A stretch of DNA of 38,750 nt, from assembly GCA_002730975.1 (NCBI GenBank), contig PCBO01000110.1, positions 1 through 38,750 on the forward strand, given 5' to 3'. Position 1 is the stretch's first letter; every line of letters begins with the position of its first letter. This document shows positions 8,108-16,892 of the stretch, in pieces. The translations under genes were made by a program, and so were the position numbers. The notes below the pieces were generated by a model, which had not been told where the DNA came from, did no database searches, and was given only the letters and a program-made list of their open reading frames with translations. This DNA is from Opitutia bacterium. GTDB lineage: Bacteria; Verrucomicrobiota; Verrucomicrobiia; Opitutales; Seribacteraceae.

Positions 8108-10564
8108 ATGCCTAAGTCGCAAATCGTCGAACCGCAAAAGGAAAGAAAAACAGGGAAACTGACCTGTCCTGAAATTCCTCTTAACCAATATTCCGGAACC
8201 ATTGAGGATGAGCTGGAACGCTACGGACCCGAAGCTCTCATTGGTATTTATGAGGATATGTTTCTCATTCGAGAGTTCGAGAACATGTTGCAGGAGATCA
8301 AGACTCAGGGAATCTATCAAGGAATCGAATACGATCACAAGGGCCCCGCGCACTTGTCCATCGGACAAGAAGCTGCAGCCGTTGGTCAGGCTTTCCTGCT
8401 GAGTCCGGATGACCATGTTTTCGGTTCGCACCGCTCGCATGGAGAGATTCTCGCCAAGGGAGCATCAGCTATTCGTAAAATCGACGATGCCGAATTGCAG
8501 GCAGTGATGGAGGACTTTCTCGGAGGAGACTGCTTGAGAGTCGTAGAAAAGGAAACCTCTGGCGGTAGCGTAAAGGATCTGGCTCGGGATTTTCTTCTCT
8601 ATGGAGCCTTGGCGGAAATTTTTGCTCGGGCTTCCGGGTTCAATCGAGGCCTTGGTGGTTCCATGCATGCGTTCTTTACTCCATTTGGGGTTTACCCCAA
8701 CAATGCGATCGTGGGTGGGTCGGCCGACATAGCGACTGGCTCCGCCTTGTTTAAGAAAGTCAACCGCAAGAATGGTCTTGTGATTGCCAATATCGGTGAT
8801 GCCTCCATGGGTTGCGGACCCACGTGGGAAGCCATGAATTTTGCCGGCATGAGGCAGTTTCATGAGCTTTGGGATGAACCCTTACGGGGGGGATTGCCAA
8901 TTATCTTCAACTTTATGAACAATTTTTACGGCATGGGTGGCCAAACTGCGGGCGAGACTATGGCATTCGACATGCTTTCCCGAGTGGGTGCAGGTGTGAA
9001 CCCGGATGCCATGCATTCCGAGCGCGTGGATGGCTATAACCCGCTTGCTGTAGTCGATGCAATCAAGCGCAAGCGAGAGGTGCTGGAGAAGGGAGATGGC
9101 CCTGTTCTCCTTGAAACCATTACTTATCGATTTTCCGGACACTCTCCCTCGGATGCGTCTTCTTACCGGATGAAGGAGGAGATCGAATCTTGGCAATCCG
9201 TAGATCCACTGGACAGTTTTGCCGCCGAATTGAAAAGGGTTGGTGTACTTGACGACGCGGCTCGTGAATCCTTGATCGAGAAAACGAGAACAGCCATGGG
9301 CAAGGCCTGTCGACTTGCTACGGACTTGGAGCTATCTCCGCGCATTCCATCAGAGAAAATTGGTGACCTCATGTTTTCGAATCGTCGTTGCGAGAGTTAT
9401 GACGATTTGCGAGAGCCCGAGCTCCTTCTTGCCCATGACGAAAACCCGCGCGTCCAAGCCCTCGCCAAAAAGTCTCGGGCTGGTATCGTTGATGGAAAGC
9501 CCGTTTCAAAAAACAAGGTCTTTCAATATCGAGACGCCATTTTTGAAGCCGCTCTTCACAGGTTTGAAAATGACGCTACTTTAGTTGCTTATGGTGAAGA
9601 GAATCGAGACTGGGGTGGAGCTTTTGCTTGTTACCGAGGTCTTACCGAGTCCTTGCCCTATCACCGCCTGTTCAATTCTCCTATTTCCGAAGCTGCGATC
9701 GTGGGAACTGCAGTCGGTTACGCCCTAGAAGGTGGTCGAGCCTTGGTCGAGTTGATGTATTGCGACTTCATGGGCCGAGCCGGCGACGAGATTTTCAACC
9801 AGCTTGCCAAATGGCAGAGCATGAGCGCGGGTATTCTCGAGATGCCCGTGGTCTTGCGTGTTTCTGTTGGTTCTAAATACGGTGCCCAGCATTCGCAGGA
9901 CTGGTGCGCCATCGTGAGTCATATTCCGGGATTGAAGGTTGTTTTCCCTTCCACTCCTTATGACGCCAAGGGGCTTTTGAATACTGCCTTGGCCGGAAGC
10001 GATCCGGTCATTTTCTTCGAGAGTCAGCGTCTGTACGATATTGGCGAACTTTTCGAGCCGGAGGTGCCCGCTGATTACTACGAGATACCCATGGGACCTC
10101 CCGCCAAGCGTCGTTCGGGTAACGACCTTACGATGATTACCGTTGGCGCGACCCTATATCGAGCACTCGAAGCCGCCGACCAATTGCAGGAACGGCATGG
10201 CATGAGTTGCGATGTCTTTGACTGTCGCTCCATCAATCCACTCGACTACGAACCATTGGTGGAATCTGTTAAGAAGACCGGAAGGGTCGTTCTTTCTTCC
10301 GACGCCTGTGAGCGAGGTTCAGTCATGCAGGATATTGCCAACAACTTGAGTCAACTCGCTTTCGATTACTTGGACGCCCCACCCGTGGTCGTCGGATCCC
10401 GAAACTGGATTACTCCCGGAGCCGAGGTGGAGGAAGACTTCTTTCCGCAGCCAAACTGGATTCTCGATGCGATCCATGAACGAATTGTTCCTCTGGACGG
10501 TCATCAACTCACCACCAACCCCACCAATGGAGAATTGGTTCGTCGGAACCGGGATGGGGTGTAA
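8108..10564 (+). CDS. Fused E1 alpha/beta thiamine-diphosphate dehydrogenase
   Basis: An 818-residue fusion of the two E1 chains that are separate in most pyruvate and acetoin dehydrogenases. The alpha half (about 40-400) has [25 protein letters not shown] (106-118), GGSMHAFF (183-190) and the thiamine-diphosphate motif from GDASMG (230-235) to Asn271-Asn272. The beta half (about 485-810) has [29 protein letters not shown], a [12 protein letters not shown] segment, QHSQDW and [18 protein letters not shown]. The motif begins GDA, not GDG, and GDA-to-NN spacing is about 12 residues longer than usual. Roughly 35 extra residues precede GGSMH. The gap after E3 is 52 bases. E1 decarboxylates a 2-oxo acid or cleaves an alpha-hydroxyketone such as acetoin; the sugar context makes the second type worth testing. 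Confidence 0.88.
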   Translation: MPKSQIVEPQKERKTGKLTCPEIPLNQYSGTIEDELERYGPEALIGIYEDMFLIREFENMLQEIKTQGIYQGIEYDHKGPAHLSIGQEAAAVGQAFLLSPDDHVFGSHRSHGEILAKGASAIRKIDDAELQAVMEDFLGGDCLRVVEKETSGGSVKDLARDFLLYGALAEIFARASGFNRGLGGSMHAFFTPFGVYPNNAIVGGSADIATGSALFKKVNRKNGLVIANIGDASMGCGPTWEAMNFAGMRQFHELWDEPLRGGLPIIFNFMNNFYGMGGQTAGETMAFDMLSRVGAGVNPDAMHSERVDGYNPLAVVDAIKRKREVLEKGDGPVLLETITYRFSGHSPSDASSYRMKEEIESWQSVDPLDSFAAELKRVGVLDDAARESLIEKTRTAMGKACRLATDLELSPRIPSEKIGDLMFSNRRCESYDDLREPELLLAHDENPRVQALAKKSRAGIVDGKPVSKNKVFQYRDAIFEAALHRFENDATLVAYGEENRDWGGAFACYRGLTESLPYHRLFNSPISEAAIVGTAVGYALEGGRALVELMYCDFMGRAGDEIFNQLAKWQSMSAGILEMPVVLRVSVGSKYGAQHSQDWCAIVSHIPGLKVVFPSTPYDAKGLLNTALAGSDPVIFFESQRLYDIGELFEPEVPADYYEIPMGPPAKRRSGNDLTMITVGATLYRALEAADQLQERHGMSCDVFDCRSINPLDYEPLVESVKKTGRVVLSSDACERGSVMQDIANNLSQLAFDYLDAPPVVVGSRNWITPGAEVEEDFFPQPNWILDAIHERIVPLDGHQLTTNPTNGELVRRNRDGV

Positions 10565-10605
10565 GAATCCCAATCTCATTCGGTATATACTTAATCTTTT
10601 TTTTA

Positions 10606-12414
10606 ATGCTATCCAGACAAGAACGAGCCTCCGATCTCCTTGAATACGCCCGGCTAGAGCATCAGGGTATTTTTCTTACGGGTCCAAACGAGATACGCCT
10701 TCTTTCCGATGAGCTTCCCGCATCCGCCTTCGACGGTAAAGGTTTTGTTCTCGCCGGTTTTGGTAACTGTCGATGCGCTTCGGACGCTAAGGCCATCCGC
10801 CAGTTCGACGCACATGCCCGGGTACCGAACGGTGTGAATCAAATAGCTCTTGGACATGAGACCCTTCAGCTTGTCCTGCAAGCACCTGAGGATTCAGGTT
10901 TTGTTCCCGGTGATCTCGTTGTCGTCACGCCCGGCCATTCGAGTGAACCGATCGATCCTTCAACGTTTGCTCCGGTCTCCGATGGTGTTCTCGCCGCGCT
11001 TGGTTACTCTTACCGCCACCTCGGTGGTCTTCGTGCTTTCAACGCCGTGCCGGGTTCCGCTCCCGCCTTTTTAAAACAACAAGGCTTCGGGAATCTCTTC
11101 AACAAGGTCAGTCGTCATCCGGGCATTAGCCTTGTTTCGCTTGCTCATGCCGAGCCTTTCGCTTGCAACTACGGTACCAACAAGCATGTGTTCACAATTG
11201 GTTCGGACGGTGAGTTTCGCTATGGAGTGCCCCCACGAGCCATAGTAGCTTATCTGTCCGGTACTGCCCGTATGGCGATGATAAACCTCACCATCGTGGC
11301 TGCTGTTCCCGATGACGAACTTCCATCTGTCGTCTATATTACAGGTTCTCCCGGAAAGCTTGCCGATATGGAGGAGTACGCCCTCATTCGCGACCTCCGT
11401 CGTCGCGGTAGTCGCGTCGTCTTGATTGACCGGAGTGATCCCGAAATCATTTCAAGGCTTACCGAATTTGGAAAATCCGAAGTGATTTGGACGAATTACG
11501 CTTCCCAAGCGACTTATGACCAAGCTTGTGAAATCATTGCCGACGGGGGCAATATCAACAGTTATGCGGGAGCCGCCGACCCAGATCTGCTTCTGCCTAT
11601 GAGCGTTGCGCCTGCTCCTGATTTTCCTTCCTTCGCCGAGGAGGCCGCTGCCCAAATCGAGGTGATGCATCATAACCACGGCCCTAACGACCCTTGTCGG
11701 CATAGAGGTCTCGCCAAGGAGCCTCGCATTGCCCTTCTTGGCTTCGCCGGGCAACCCGAACGTGTCGACGCTTATCTGAAAGCTCTACCGTCAGGTACCG
11801 AGGTCCATGTTCCGGATTACGATTTATCCGATCGAAACTTACCTTTATTGACCGAATCTTCCACCCTCACCGATGTGTTCATCGCTTCAACCGGGGATAT
11901 GGCGGCCGCCCTTTACCGTGAAGTCGAAGGCCGTCTCTCGCGATCCGCAGCGGTTAATTTTATTGATGGGGATCTGGTCGTCCCCATCGGCTCTCGGCAC
12001 GCACATTATGTTTCCCGCCATCAAGTTTGCGGTCCCAACGTTCCTTGGCACATGACCAATACTTCGGAGCCCCATTCCGACGATATGGTCCAGCAGGCTC
12101 AGAACCCCGTCGACTTCGACTGGATGGTCAAGGGCGTGTGCGGTCTTCGTCATGTTCCCGTAATGATGGAGAAAGTAGAGAGCGAGCAACCATTCGGTTC
12201 ATTCTTTGCCTTTACCGAGTTGCCCGATATCCCCTATGTCGAAGTTTCCGCCGCTGCTTTCGATGCCGCGTCAGAAAATGCCGAAAAACCTGTTCGAACT
12301 GCACTCGAACTAGCTGCCAAAGTTCTCCGGACCAACGGCGAGGTTTGGTCGCGTGAGGTCGAGCAAGCTCTCTACGCCGGATACGACCAACCTTACCCGC
12401 TTGACCTTTCCTAA
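10606..12414 (+). CDS. SorE-like zinc-dependent medium-chain dehydrogenase with C-terminal extension
   Basis: The 602-residue protein resembles L-sorbose-1-phosphate reductase (SorE) and related medium-chain dehydrogenases. NCRCASDAKA at 54-63 places a zinc-type Cys55, GHE at 83-85 gives His84 and Glu85, and HAEPFACNYGTNKHVF at 181-196 provides Glu183, the usual third region. The ALGYSYRHLGG stretch at 131-141 also recalls SorE. A Rossmann-type segment follows near 243-275 (VVYITGSPGKL through VVLIDRSD). The last 220 residues are an additional region with several His residues (MHHNHG, SRHAHYVSRHQ) that I cannot assign. SorE proteins are typically near 400 residues, so this is a long version. 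It lies 41 bases after E1. The substrate is probably a ketose or ketose phosphate. Confidence 0.62.
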   Translation: MLSRQERASDLLEYARLEHQGIFLTGPNEIRLLSDELPASAFDGKGFVLAGFGNCRCASDAKAIRQFDAHARVPNGVNQIALGHETLQLVLQAPEDSGFVPGDLVVVTPGHSSEPIDPSTFAPVSDGVLAALGYSYRHLGGLRAFNAVPGSAPAFLKQQGFGNLFNKVSRHPGISLVSLAHAEPFACNYGTNKHVFTIGSDGEFRYGVPPRAIVAYLSGTARMAMINLTIVAAVPDDELPSVVYITGSPGKLADMEEYALIRDLRRRGSRVVLIDRSDPEIISRLTEFGKSEVIWTNYASQATYDQACEIIADGGNINSYAGAADPDLLLPMSVAPAPDFPSFAEEAAAQIEVMHHNHGPNDPCRHRGLAKEPRIALLGFAGQPERVDAYLKALPSGTEVHVPDYDLSDRNLPLLTESSTLTDVFIASTGDMAAALYREVEGRLSRSAAVNFIDGDLVVPIGSRHAHYVSRHQVCGPNVPWHMTNTSEPHSDDMVQQAQNPVDFDWMVKGVCGLRHVPVMMEKVESEQPFGSFFAFTELPDIPYVEVSAAAFDAASENAEKPVRTALELAAKVLRTNGEVWSREVEQALYAGYDQPYPLDLS

Positions 12415-12447
12415 ACCCACTATCTTTCTACAATCATCCTACATAAA

Positions 12448-13269
12448 ATGAATAGGACAAACCTAACTGAAAAAGCTGTAGCAATCACGGGTGGCGCTTG
12501 TGGAATCGGTCTGGCAGTTGCCAAGGGTTTCGCCGAGGTCGGGGCCAACGTTATTCTTGCTGACTTCGCCGAGGAACAAGGAGCTGAGGCAATCGAGGAA
12601 ATTTCTTCCCTAGGTAGCAGTGAAGCTGTTTTCGTTCGTTGCGACGTCACCTCCAAGGCCGACGTCGAGAATATGGTGTCCACTGCAGTTGATCGTTTCG
12701 GGCGTCTCGACGTCCTCGTAAACAATGCCGGCATTAACGTTCCCCGTCTCCTCGTTGACCCCACTGGCAAAGAGGAACTTACCGAGGAAATCTGGGACAA
12801 GGTTTTCGCCGTCAACGTAAAGGGGCAGTTTCTCTGTGCCCAAGCAGCTGCTCGAGCTATGTTGGCTGATGGAAAAGGCGGAGTGCTAATCAACATGTCT
12901 TCCGAGTCAGGCATGGAGGGAAGCGAAGGCCAAAGCGTTTATGCTGCGACCAAAGCAGCTAACCATAATTTGACTCGTTCTTGGGCCAAGGAGCTCGGTA
13001 CGCAAGGCGTGCGAGTCGTGGGTGTGGCTCCGGGCATTATGGAAACCACCGGAATGCGCAGTGAAGGGTATGAATCTTCGCTCGCTTATACTCGAGGGTT
13101 AACGGTTGAGCAACTTCGGGCGAATTATGGAAAGACATCTTCAATTCCTCTGGGCAGAAGCGGGAAGCTGAGCGAAGTCTCCGACCTCGTCGTGTATTTA
13201 GCCTCCGACCGTAGTTCCTACGTTCACGGAACGACTGTTAACATTTCGGGTGGTAAGTCCCGGGGGTAG
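12448..13269 (+). CDS. sorD: SorD-like sorbitol-6-phosphate 2-dehydrogenase (SDR family)
   Basis: This 273-residue classical short-chain dehydrogenase carries the coenzyme loop TGGACGIG (14-21), NNAG (92-95), a catalytic Ser near 152 and Tyr165-x3-Lys169. It shares with Klebsiella SorD the stretches NNAGINVPRLLVDPTGK, SSESGMEGSEGQSVYAATKA, RVVGVAPGI and the C-terminal SGGKSRG. SorD interconverts D-glucitol 6-phosphate and D-fructose 6-phosphate in L-sorbose catabolism. It follows the SorE-like gene by 33 bases, in keeping with the SorE-SorD pairing of known sorbose operons; no phosphotransferase genes are in the window, so the phosphorylated substrate may come from the PfkB kinase. The match to SorD is from memory of the family, and related polyol dehydrogenases remain possible. 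Confidence 0.75.
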   Translation: MNRTNLTEKAVAITGGACGIGLAVAKGFAEVGANVILADFAEEQGAEAIEEISSLGSSEAVFVRCDVTSKADVENMVSTAVDRFGRLDVLVNNAGINVPRLLVDPTGKEELTEEIWDKVFAVNVKGQFLCAQAAARAMLADGKGGVLINMSSESGMEGSEGQSVYAATKAANHNLTRSWAKELGTQGVRVVGVAPGIMETTGMRSEGYESSLAYTRGLTVEQLRANYGKTSSIPLGRSGKLSEVSDLVVYLASDRSSYVHGTTVNISGGKSRG

Positions 13270-13300
13270 TATTTAGCTCTTATCGACTTGCCGGAAGGGT

Positions 13301-13753
13301 CTACCAAGTGGTCACTCCCTTCGCCAAAATGAGGTTGGCATAAATTCGTGTGTCGCCTGTCATAACGACGGCGAAAGCTTTCTTCGTTTGTTCGTAGAAA
13401 TCCCATTTCCCCACCTGGGCAATAGGTGCGGTATCGGGATAATGTTTCTGAACGATTCGGTCGTAACCATCGTGTACCTTTTGATAATTGGCTGAAATTG
13501 TAGCGTCGGCTTTATCTTCCGGTAGAGGTTCCATCATCATGACGGGATTTTCGACAACGTGATCGAGCACGAAGAGCGGGAGCACGGCTTCGAGAAGGTC
13601 GTCGATTTGCAACCCGTCGGCTCGAATGATTTTCGTGTTGCAGCTTTCGCCCGGGAAATGTGCATCACCAAATATGATTTCGTCATGGTGTCCCATTCGG
13701 TACATCGTTTCTAGTAGGTCTGGACTGAGAAGTGGAGAAATGCCTCTTAGCAT
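13301..13753 (-). CDS. fucU: RbsD/FucU-type sugar mutarotase
   Basis: The 150-residue protein matches the FucU/RbsD family, which interconverts sugar anomers (L-fucose for FucU, ribose for RbsD). The N-terminal LRGISPLLSPDLLETMYRMG and GHHDEIIFGDAHFPGES at 21-37 are characteristic, with His22/His23 and Asp30 near the active site; the C-terminal RIYANLILAKGV also fits. The length is typical for FucU. It is convergent with the SorD-like gene, 31 bases apart, so it is not in the same transcript, but its sugar role suits the neighbouring catabolic cluster. Upstream on its own strand lie 287 bases without a gene and a terminator belonging to the preceding transcript, so it probably has its own promoter. 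Sugar specificity is unproven. Confidence 0.85.
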   Translation of the reverse strand: MLRGISPLLSPDLLETMYRMGHHDEIIFGDAHFPGESCNTKIIRADGLQIDDLLEAVLPLFVLDHVVENPVMMMEPLPEDKADATISANYQKVHDGYDRIVQKHYPDTAPIAQVGKWDFYEQTKKAFAVVMTGDTRIYANLILAKGVTTW

Positions 13754-14040
13754 GGCTTAATGTAGGTTTTATTGTAGAAAAATACAAGTTATGTAGCCGT
13801 AGATGGAGAGTCAAGTATGGGTTAGTCTACTTTTAAGTAGTGACAAAAAAAGCGCCGCTAAAGCGACGCTTTTTGATAAATGTTAAGTCAATTGAATTTA
13901 GAGCTGCGACCCTTCCTTTGCGGGCAATTGCTCTGTATTATATGTCGAAGGTGCAAGTACTCTTTTTCCAATATCCTTTCTCGTTTACCATATATAACTG
14001 ATTAGATTATGAGTTACTTTAGCCTATGTTGAGCGTGGCG
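13754..14040. other. Spacer between fucU and the CII-like gene
   Basis: These 287 bases hold no credible gene on either strand. They contain the terminator at 13845-13875 and, on the fucU side, about 90 AT-rich bases that should hold the fucU promoter. I could not identify a confident -35/-10 pair. Confidence 0.5.
13845..13875 (-). terminator. Intrinsic terminator of the CII-like gene
   Basis: Read on the - strand, AAAAAGCG and CGCT pair with AGCG and CGCTTTTT across a two-base loop, with one mismatch, followed by a run of seven T. On the + strand the run is five T, so it could work in both directions. It lies 166 bases beyond the stop of the 14041-14520 gene and about 90 bases ahead of fucU, insulating fucU from upstream - strand transcription. 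Confidence 0.75.
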
Positions 14041-14520
14041 TCAAATTTCCGAATCCTTTTCCTCTTCGATCTTAAAAAAACCTTTCTCACACCCCTTCAC
14101 GAAAGATTCGCCCGCACCTTTGAGTTCTTCCCATTCACGACGTATACGATGTGCATCTTCCCTACAGATCTCACCGTCATTGTCATAGCTCTGCGAGACT
14201 TCCCTAAGCAGATCGGAAAATTCGGCCACTAGCCGATGTGTGTTGGCGAAGAGGCTTTCGGCGGCATCATCGCCTACCTTTGGATTTTGGGAGAAAAACC
14301 CGTCTGCTTGCTGGCAAACCCAAGCCAAGAGATTTTCATCGCCCGTAGCTTCGAATATTTTGGCAACGCGGTCAAGCGGGTTGCTAGTTCCATTTTCATC
14401 TAATTCGTCGTTTGGTTGGCACCACTTGTAGAGGAGGGATGATGAAAGGTTCATGTCTGATGCAATCGCCTTCACCCCCACGTTTTCCATGGATTCCTTA
14501 ATGACTTCGTGTGATTTCAT
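14041..14520 (-). CDS. CII-like helix-turn-helix regulatory protein
   Basis: The 159-residue protein begins with MKSHEVIKESMENVGVKAIA and contains a helix-turn-helix-like GVKAIASDMNLSSSLLYKWC at residues 15-34, then an NPLDRVAKIFEATGDENLLAW block. This pattern resembles phage CII-type regulators that have become a chromosomal family in Verrucomicrobiota. The C-terminal half is charged and probably helical, ending in an acidic tail. It has its own candidate promoter (perfect TATAAT at 14564-14569 on the - strand) within an inverted repeat, and a terminator downstream, so it is likely monocistronic. The targets are unknown. No phage genes surround it, arguing against a prophage. Confidence 0.7.
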   Translation of the reverse strand: MKSHEVIKESMENVGVKAIASDMNLSSSLLYKWCQPNDELDENGTSNPLDRVAKIFEATGDENLLAWVCQQADGFFSQNPKVGDDAAESLFANTHRLVAEFSDLLREVSQSYDNDGEICREDAHRIRREWEELKGAGESFVKGCEKGFFKIEEEKDSEI

Positions 14521-14557
14521 ATATAATTTCCATTTACTTTACACGGTGGGGGCTTTC

Positions 14558-14579
14558 TGCGCTATTATAAATTGGCGCA
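14558..14579 (-). promoter_or_regulatory. Candidate promoter within an inverted repeat, CII-like gene
   Basis: TGCGC at 14558-14562 and GCGCA at 14575-14579 form an inverted repeat with a 12-base spacer. Inside it, the - strand reads a perfect TATAAT (14564-14569), about 38-44 bases ahead of the start codon at 14520. The -35 match is poor. The arrangement fits a repressor or activator site overlapping the -10 element, possibly bound by the gene's own HTH protein. Confidence 0.4.
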
Positions 14580-14600
14580 AATTTTACAATGCCTCAGGAC

Positions 14601-15572
14601 TCAGAAGTCTAAAAGTTTTTGTGCATGGCTTACGGAGGCTTTACCCAAACCTTTGAGGTCGTAGCCTCCTTCTAGAACTGAGACTACTTTTCCATTCGCG
14701 TATCTCTTGGCAAGATCAAGAATAATTTCGGTAAGGGAGGAGAAGTCCTCGTCGTCAAGTCGAAATTGTCCGAGGGGGTCACCTATTCGAGAATCAAATC
14801 CAGCTGAAATAAAAATAAGTTCTGGACGAAACTTGTTCATTACGGTGACTAGATCATGGCCAAAAGCATTTTCCACTATTTTGTCGTGTCCCGATCCTGC
14901 TGGACAGGGGCGGTTGAGGGTGGTTCCAAGACCTTTACCCTTGCCTGTTTCTTCTTGTTCGCCAGTGCCTGGGTACCAAGGCGATTGGTGAGTACTAAAG
15001 AAAAAAACCGTTTCGTCCTCATAGAATATGTCTTGGGTTCCATTGCCGTGATGCACATCCCAATCCACGATGAGAATTTTACCTATGCCGTGTTTTTTTT
15101 GGGCGTAACGAGCTGCGATTGCAATGTTGTTGAAGAGACAGAAGCCCATACCTTTATCGGGAGTGGCGTGGTGCCCCGGTGGTCGGACAACGCAGAAGGC
15201 ATTGGAGCCTTTGCCTGTGAGGACTTCGTCCACCGCTGCTAGGGGTGCGCCTGCTGCGAGGCGACCAATATCTAGAGAGAGGGGGCAAATTGCGGTGTCG
15301 CCAGTACTGAGTTGGGTTTCTCCGGTTTTGAAATCAGCTTTTACGGTGTTGAGGTATTTCCCAGAGTGGCAACGCAGAATGTCGGAGTCTTCGCAAGGTC
15401 GTGGAGCTACTTTTAGGAACTTGTCGGAGATGCCGGCGTGGTCGAGCGCGTTGAGAACAGCTTTGTTGCGTGCGGGTTGTTCGGGATGACCGAATCCGGT
15501 GATGTGCTTTTCGAAGTCGTCGTCGGAGACAAGGATGGATCGCGATGATATGTTCTTCACTGCGTCCTCCAT
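14601..15572 (-). CDS. Histone deacetylase-family (AcuC-like) zinc deacetylase
   Basis: The 323-residue enzyme belongs to the arginase/deacetylase fold family that removes acetyl groups from acetyl-lysine or acetylpolyamines. All catalytic elements are visible: VRPPGHHA with His134 and His135, GFCLFNN at 143-149, the zinc ligands Asp172 and His174 in DWDVHHGNGTQDIF, and Asp260 in SAGFDSR, followed by DPLGQFRL. The length is typical of bacterial class II-like deacetylases. It starts 15 bases after carA ends and is probably co-transcribed with it. The natural substrate is unknown; AcuC in Bacillus acts on acetyl-CoA synthetase, which is one candidate here by analogy only. Confidence 0.9.
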   Translation of the reverse strand: MEDAVKNISSRSILVSDDDFEKHITGFGHPEQPARNKAVLNALDHAGISDKFLKVAPRPCEDSDILRCHSGKYLNTVKADFKTGETQLSTGDTAICPLSLDIGRLAAGAPLAAVDEVLTGKGSNAFCVVRPPGHHATPDKGMGFCLFNNIAIAARYAQKKHGIGKILIVDWDVHHGNGTQDIFYEDETVFFFSTHQSPWYPGTGEQEETGKGKGLGTTLNRPCPAGSGHDKIVENAFGHDLVTVMNKFRPELIFISAGFDSRIGDPLGQFRLDDEDFSSLTEIILDLAKRYANGKVVSVLEGGYDLKGLGKASVSHAQKLLDF

Positions 15573-15587
15573 AGCAGAGAAAGGATC

Positions 15588-16757
15588 TTACCCTTGCCGG
15601 TGCTTCTTTGCCTCTGTTATGAGGTCGTGAAAGGTCTGGAAAAGGGCGTTTGCATCATTCGGACCCGGAGCTCCCTCGGGATGGTATTGGACTGAAAAAA
15701 CCGGAAGATCCTTATGGCGGAGACCTGATACGGTTTCGTCATTTAGGTTGTATTCGGTGACCACTGCTTCGCAGCCCTCGAGTTCCTCGGCACTGGATGC
15801 AAAACCGTGATTTTGAGCCGTAATCGCGACACGACCTTCTTCCACGTTTTGAACGGGTTGATTCCCGCCTCTGTGCCCGAATTTCAGCTTATAGGTATTA
15901 GCACCCAGAGCGTGAGAAATAATTTGGTGTCCGAGGCAAATCCCGAATACGGGGAAGTCGGGCAAAAGGTCACGAACGGAATCGTGGGCATAGGTGACGG
16001 CGGAAGGGTCACCCGGACCATTGGAAAGGAAAATGGCATCAGGATTAAGGGCCCGGGCTTCCTTTGCCGTTGCATTTGCCGGTAATACGTGAACTTCGAA
16101 TCCATGTCTTCGAAGGTTGCGGAAGATAGACCATTTTGCCCCGAAGTCGAAGGCGACCACACGGTATTTTGCGTTGCCAGTAGTATCCTTGCTTAAGTTG
16201 GTACCCGTGAGGGTAAAGCTTTTACTTTCGCTGGATTCAGGGTCCCATTCGTATGTTTCGGCGCAGGTGACTTCCTTGACGTAGTCGATTCCAACGAGGC
16301 CCGTCCATTCGTTTGCCTTGGCGAGTGCCTCCTCATCCGATAGACCTTCCGTACTTAAGCAGCTTTTGAGCGCACCTTTGACTCGTATGCGTTTTGTAAT
16401 GGCGCGAGTGTCCACGCCTTCGATTCCCGGGATACCGTGCTCGGCGAGAAAATCATGGAGGTTGGAGGTTGCCCGCCAGTTGCTCACCACGGGGCTTACT
16501 TCGCGTACGACGAAGCCTGCCGCTTTGGGTCCGTCGGATTCCTCGTCGCCGGGGATGATTCCATAGTTGCCGATCTGGGGAGCCGTCATGGTTACGACTT
16601 GTCTATAATAAGATGGATCGGTCAGGATTTCTTGATACCCCGTCATACTGGTGTTGAATACGGCTTCGCCGACTACGGTTGCCTTGCCCCCAAAGGCTCT
16701 ACCTCTGAAGACGCTGCCATCTTCCAAGGCAAAGACTGCTTCTTGTTCTTCTTTCAT
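15588..16757 (-). CDS. carA: Carbamoyl-phosphate synthase small subunit
   Basis: The 389-residue CarA releases ammonia from glutamine for carbamoyl phosphate synthesis (arginine and pyrimidine pathways) and works with the large subunit CarB. The N-terminal domain shows VFALEDGSVFRG and EAVFNTSMTGYQEILTDPSY. The class I glutamine amidotransferase domain carries NGPGDP, the nucleophile Cys274 in GICLGHQ and the His359/Glu361 pair in YHPEG. I chose the ATG at 16757, which puts ALEDG at residue 10 as in most CarA proteins; a TTG at 16802 would add 15 unconserved residues. carB is not in the window. The gene lies 135 bases downstream of ctaG on the same strand, and 15 bases before the deacetylase gene. 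Confidence 0.95.
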   Translation of the reverse strand: MKEEQEAVFALEDGSVFRGRAFGGKATVVGEAVFNTSMTGYQEILTDPSYYRQVVTMTAPQIGNYGIIPGDEESDGPKAAGFVVREVSPVVSNWRATSNLHDFLAEHGIPGIEGVDTRAITKRIRVKGALKSCLSTEGLSDEEALAKANEWTGLVGIDYVKEVTCAETYEWDPESSESKSFTLTGTNLSKDTTGNAKYRVVAFDFGAKWSIFRNLRRHGFEVHVLPANATAKEARALNPDAIFLSNGPGDPSAVTYAHDSVRDLLPDFPVFGICLGHQIISHALGANTYKLKFGHRGGNQPVQNVEEGRVAITAQNHGFASSAEELEGCEAVVTEYNLNDETVSGLRHKDLPVFSVQYHPEGAPGPNDANALFQTFHDLITEAKKHRQG

Positions 16758-16892
16758 TCGGTTGTCGTGGTCTTCGATAGCCTTTCGCTTTGAAACTGGC
16801 AAACCGAATTGCGAATTCTTTCTTGGAGTATTGACGTTTTTTGGCTCTGAATTCGTCGGTTGGCTTCTTGACCAAAATCCAGCATCAAGGCT

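Noticed and set aside
14041..14520. Prophage hypothesis from the CII-like regulator
   Set aside because: No integrase, capsid, lysis or other phage genes flank it; the neighbours are fucU and a deacetylase.
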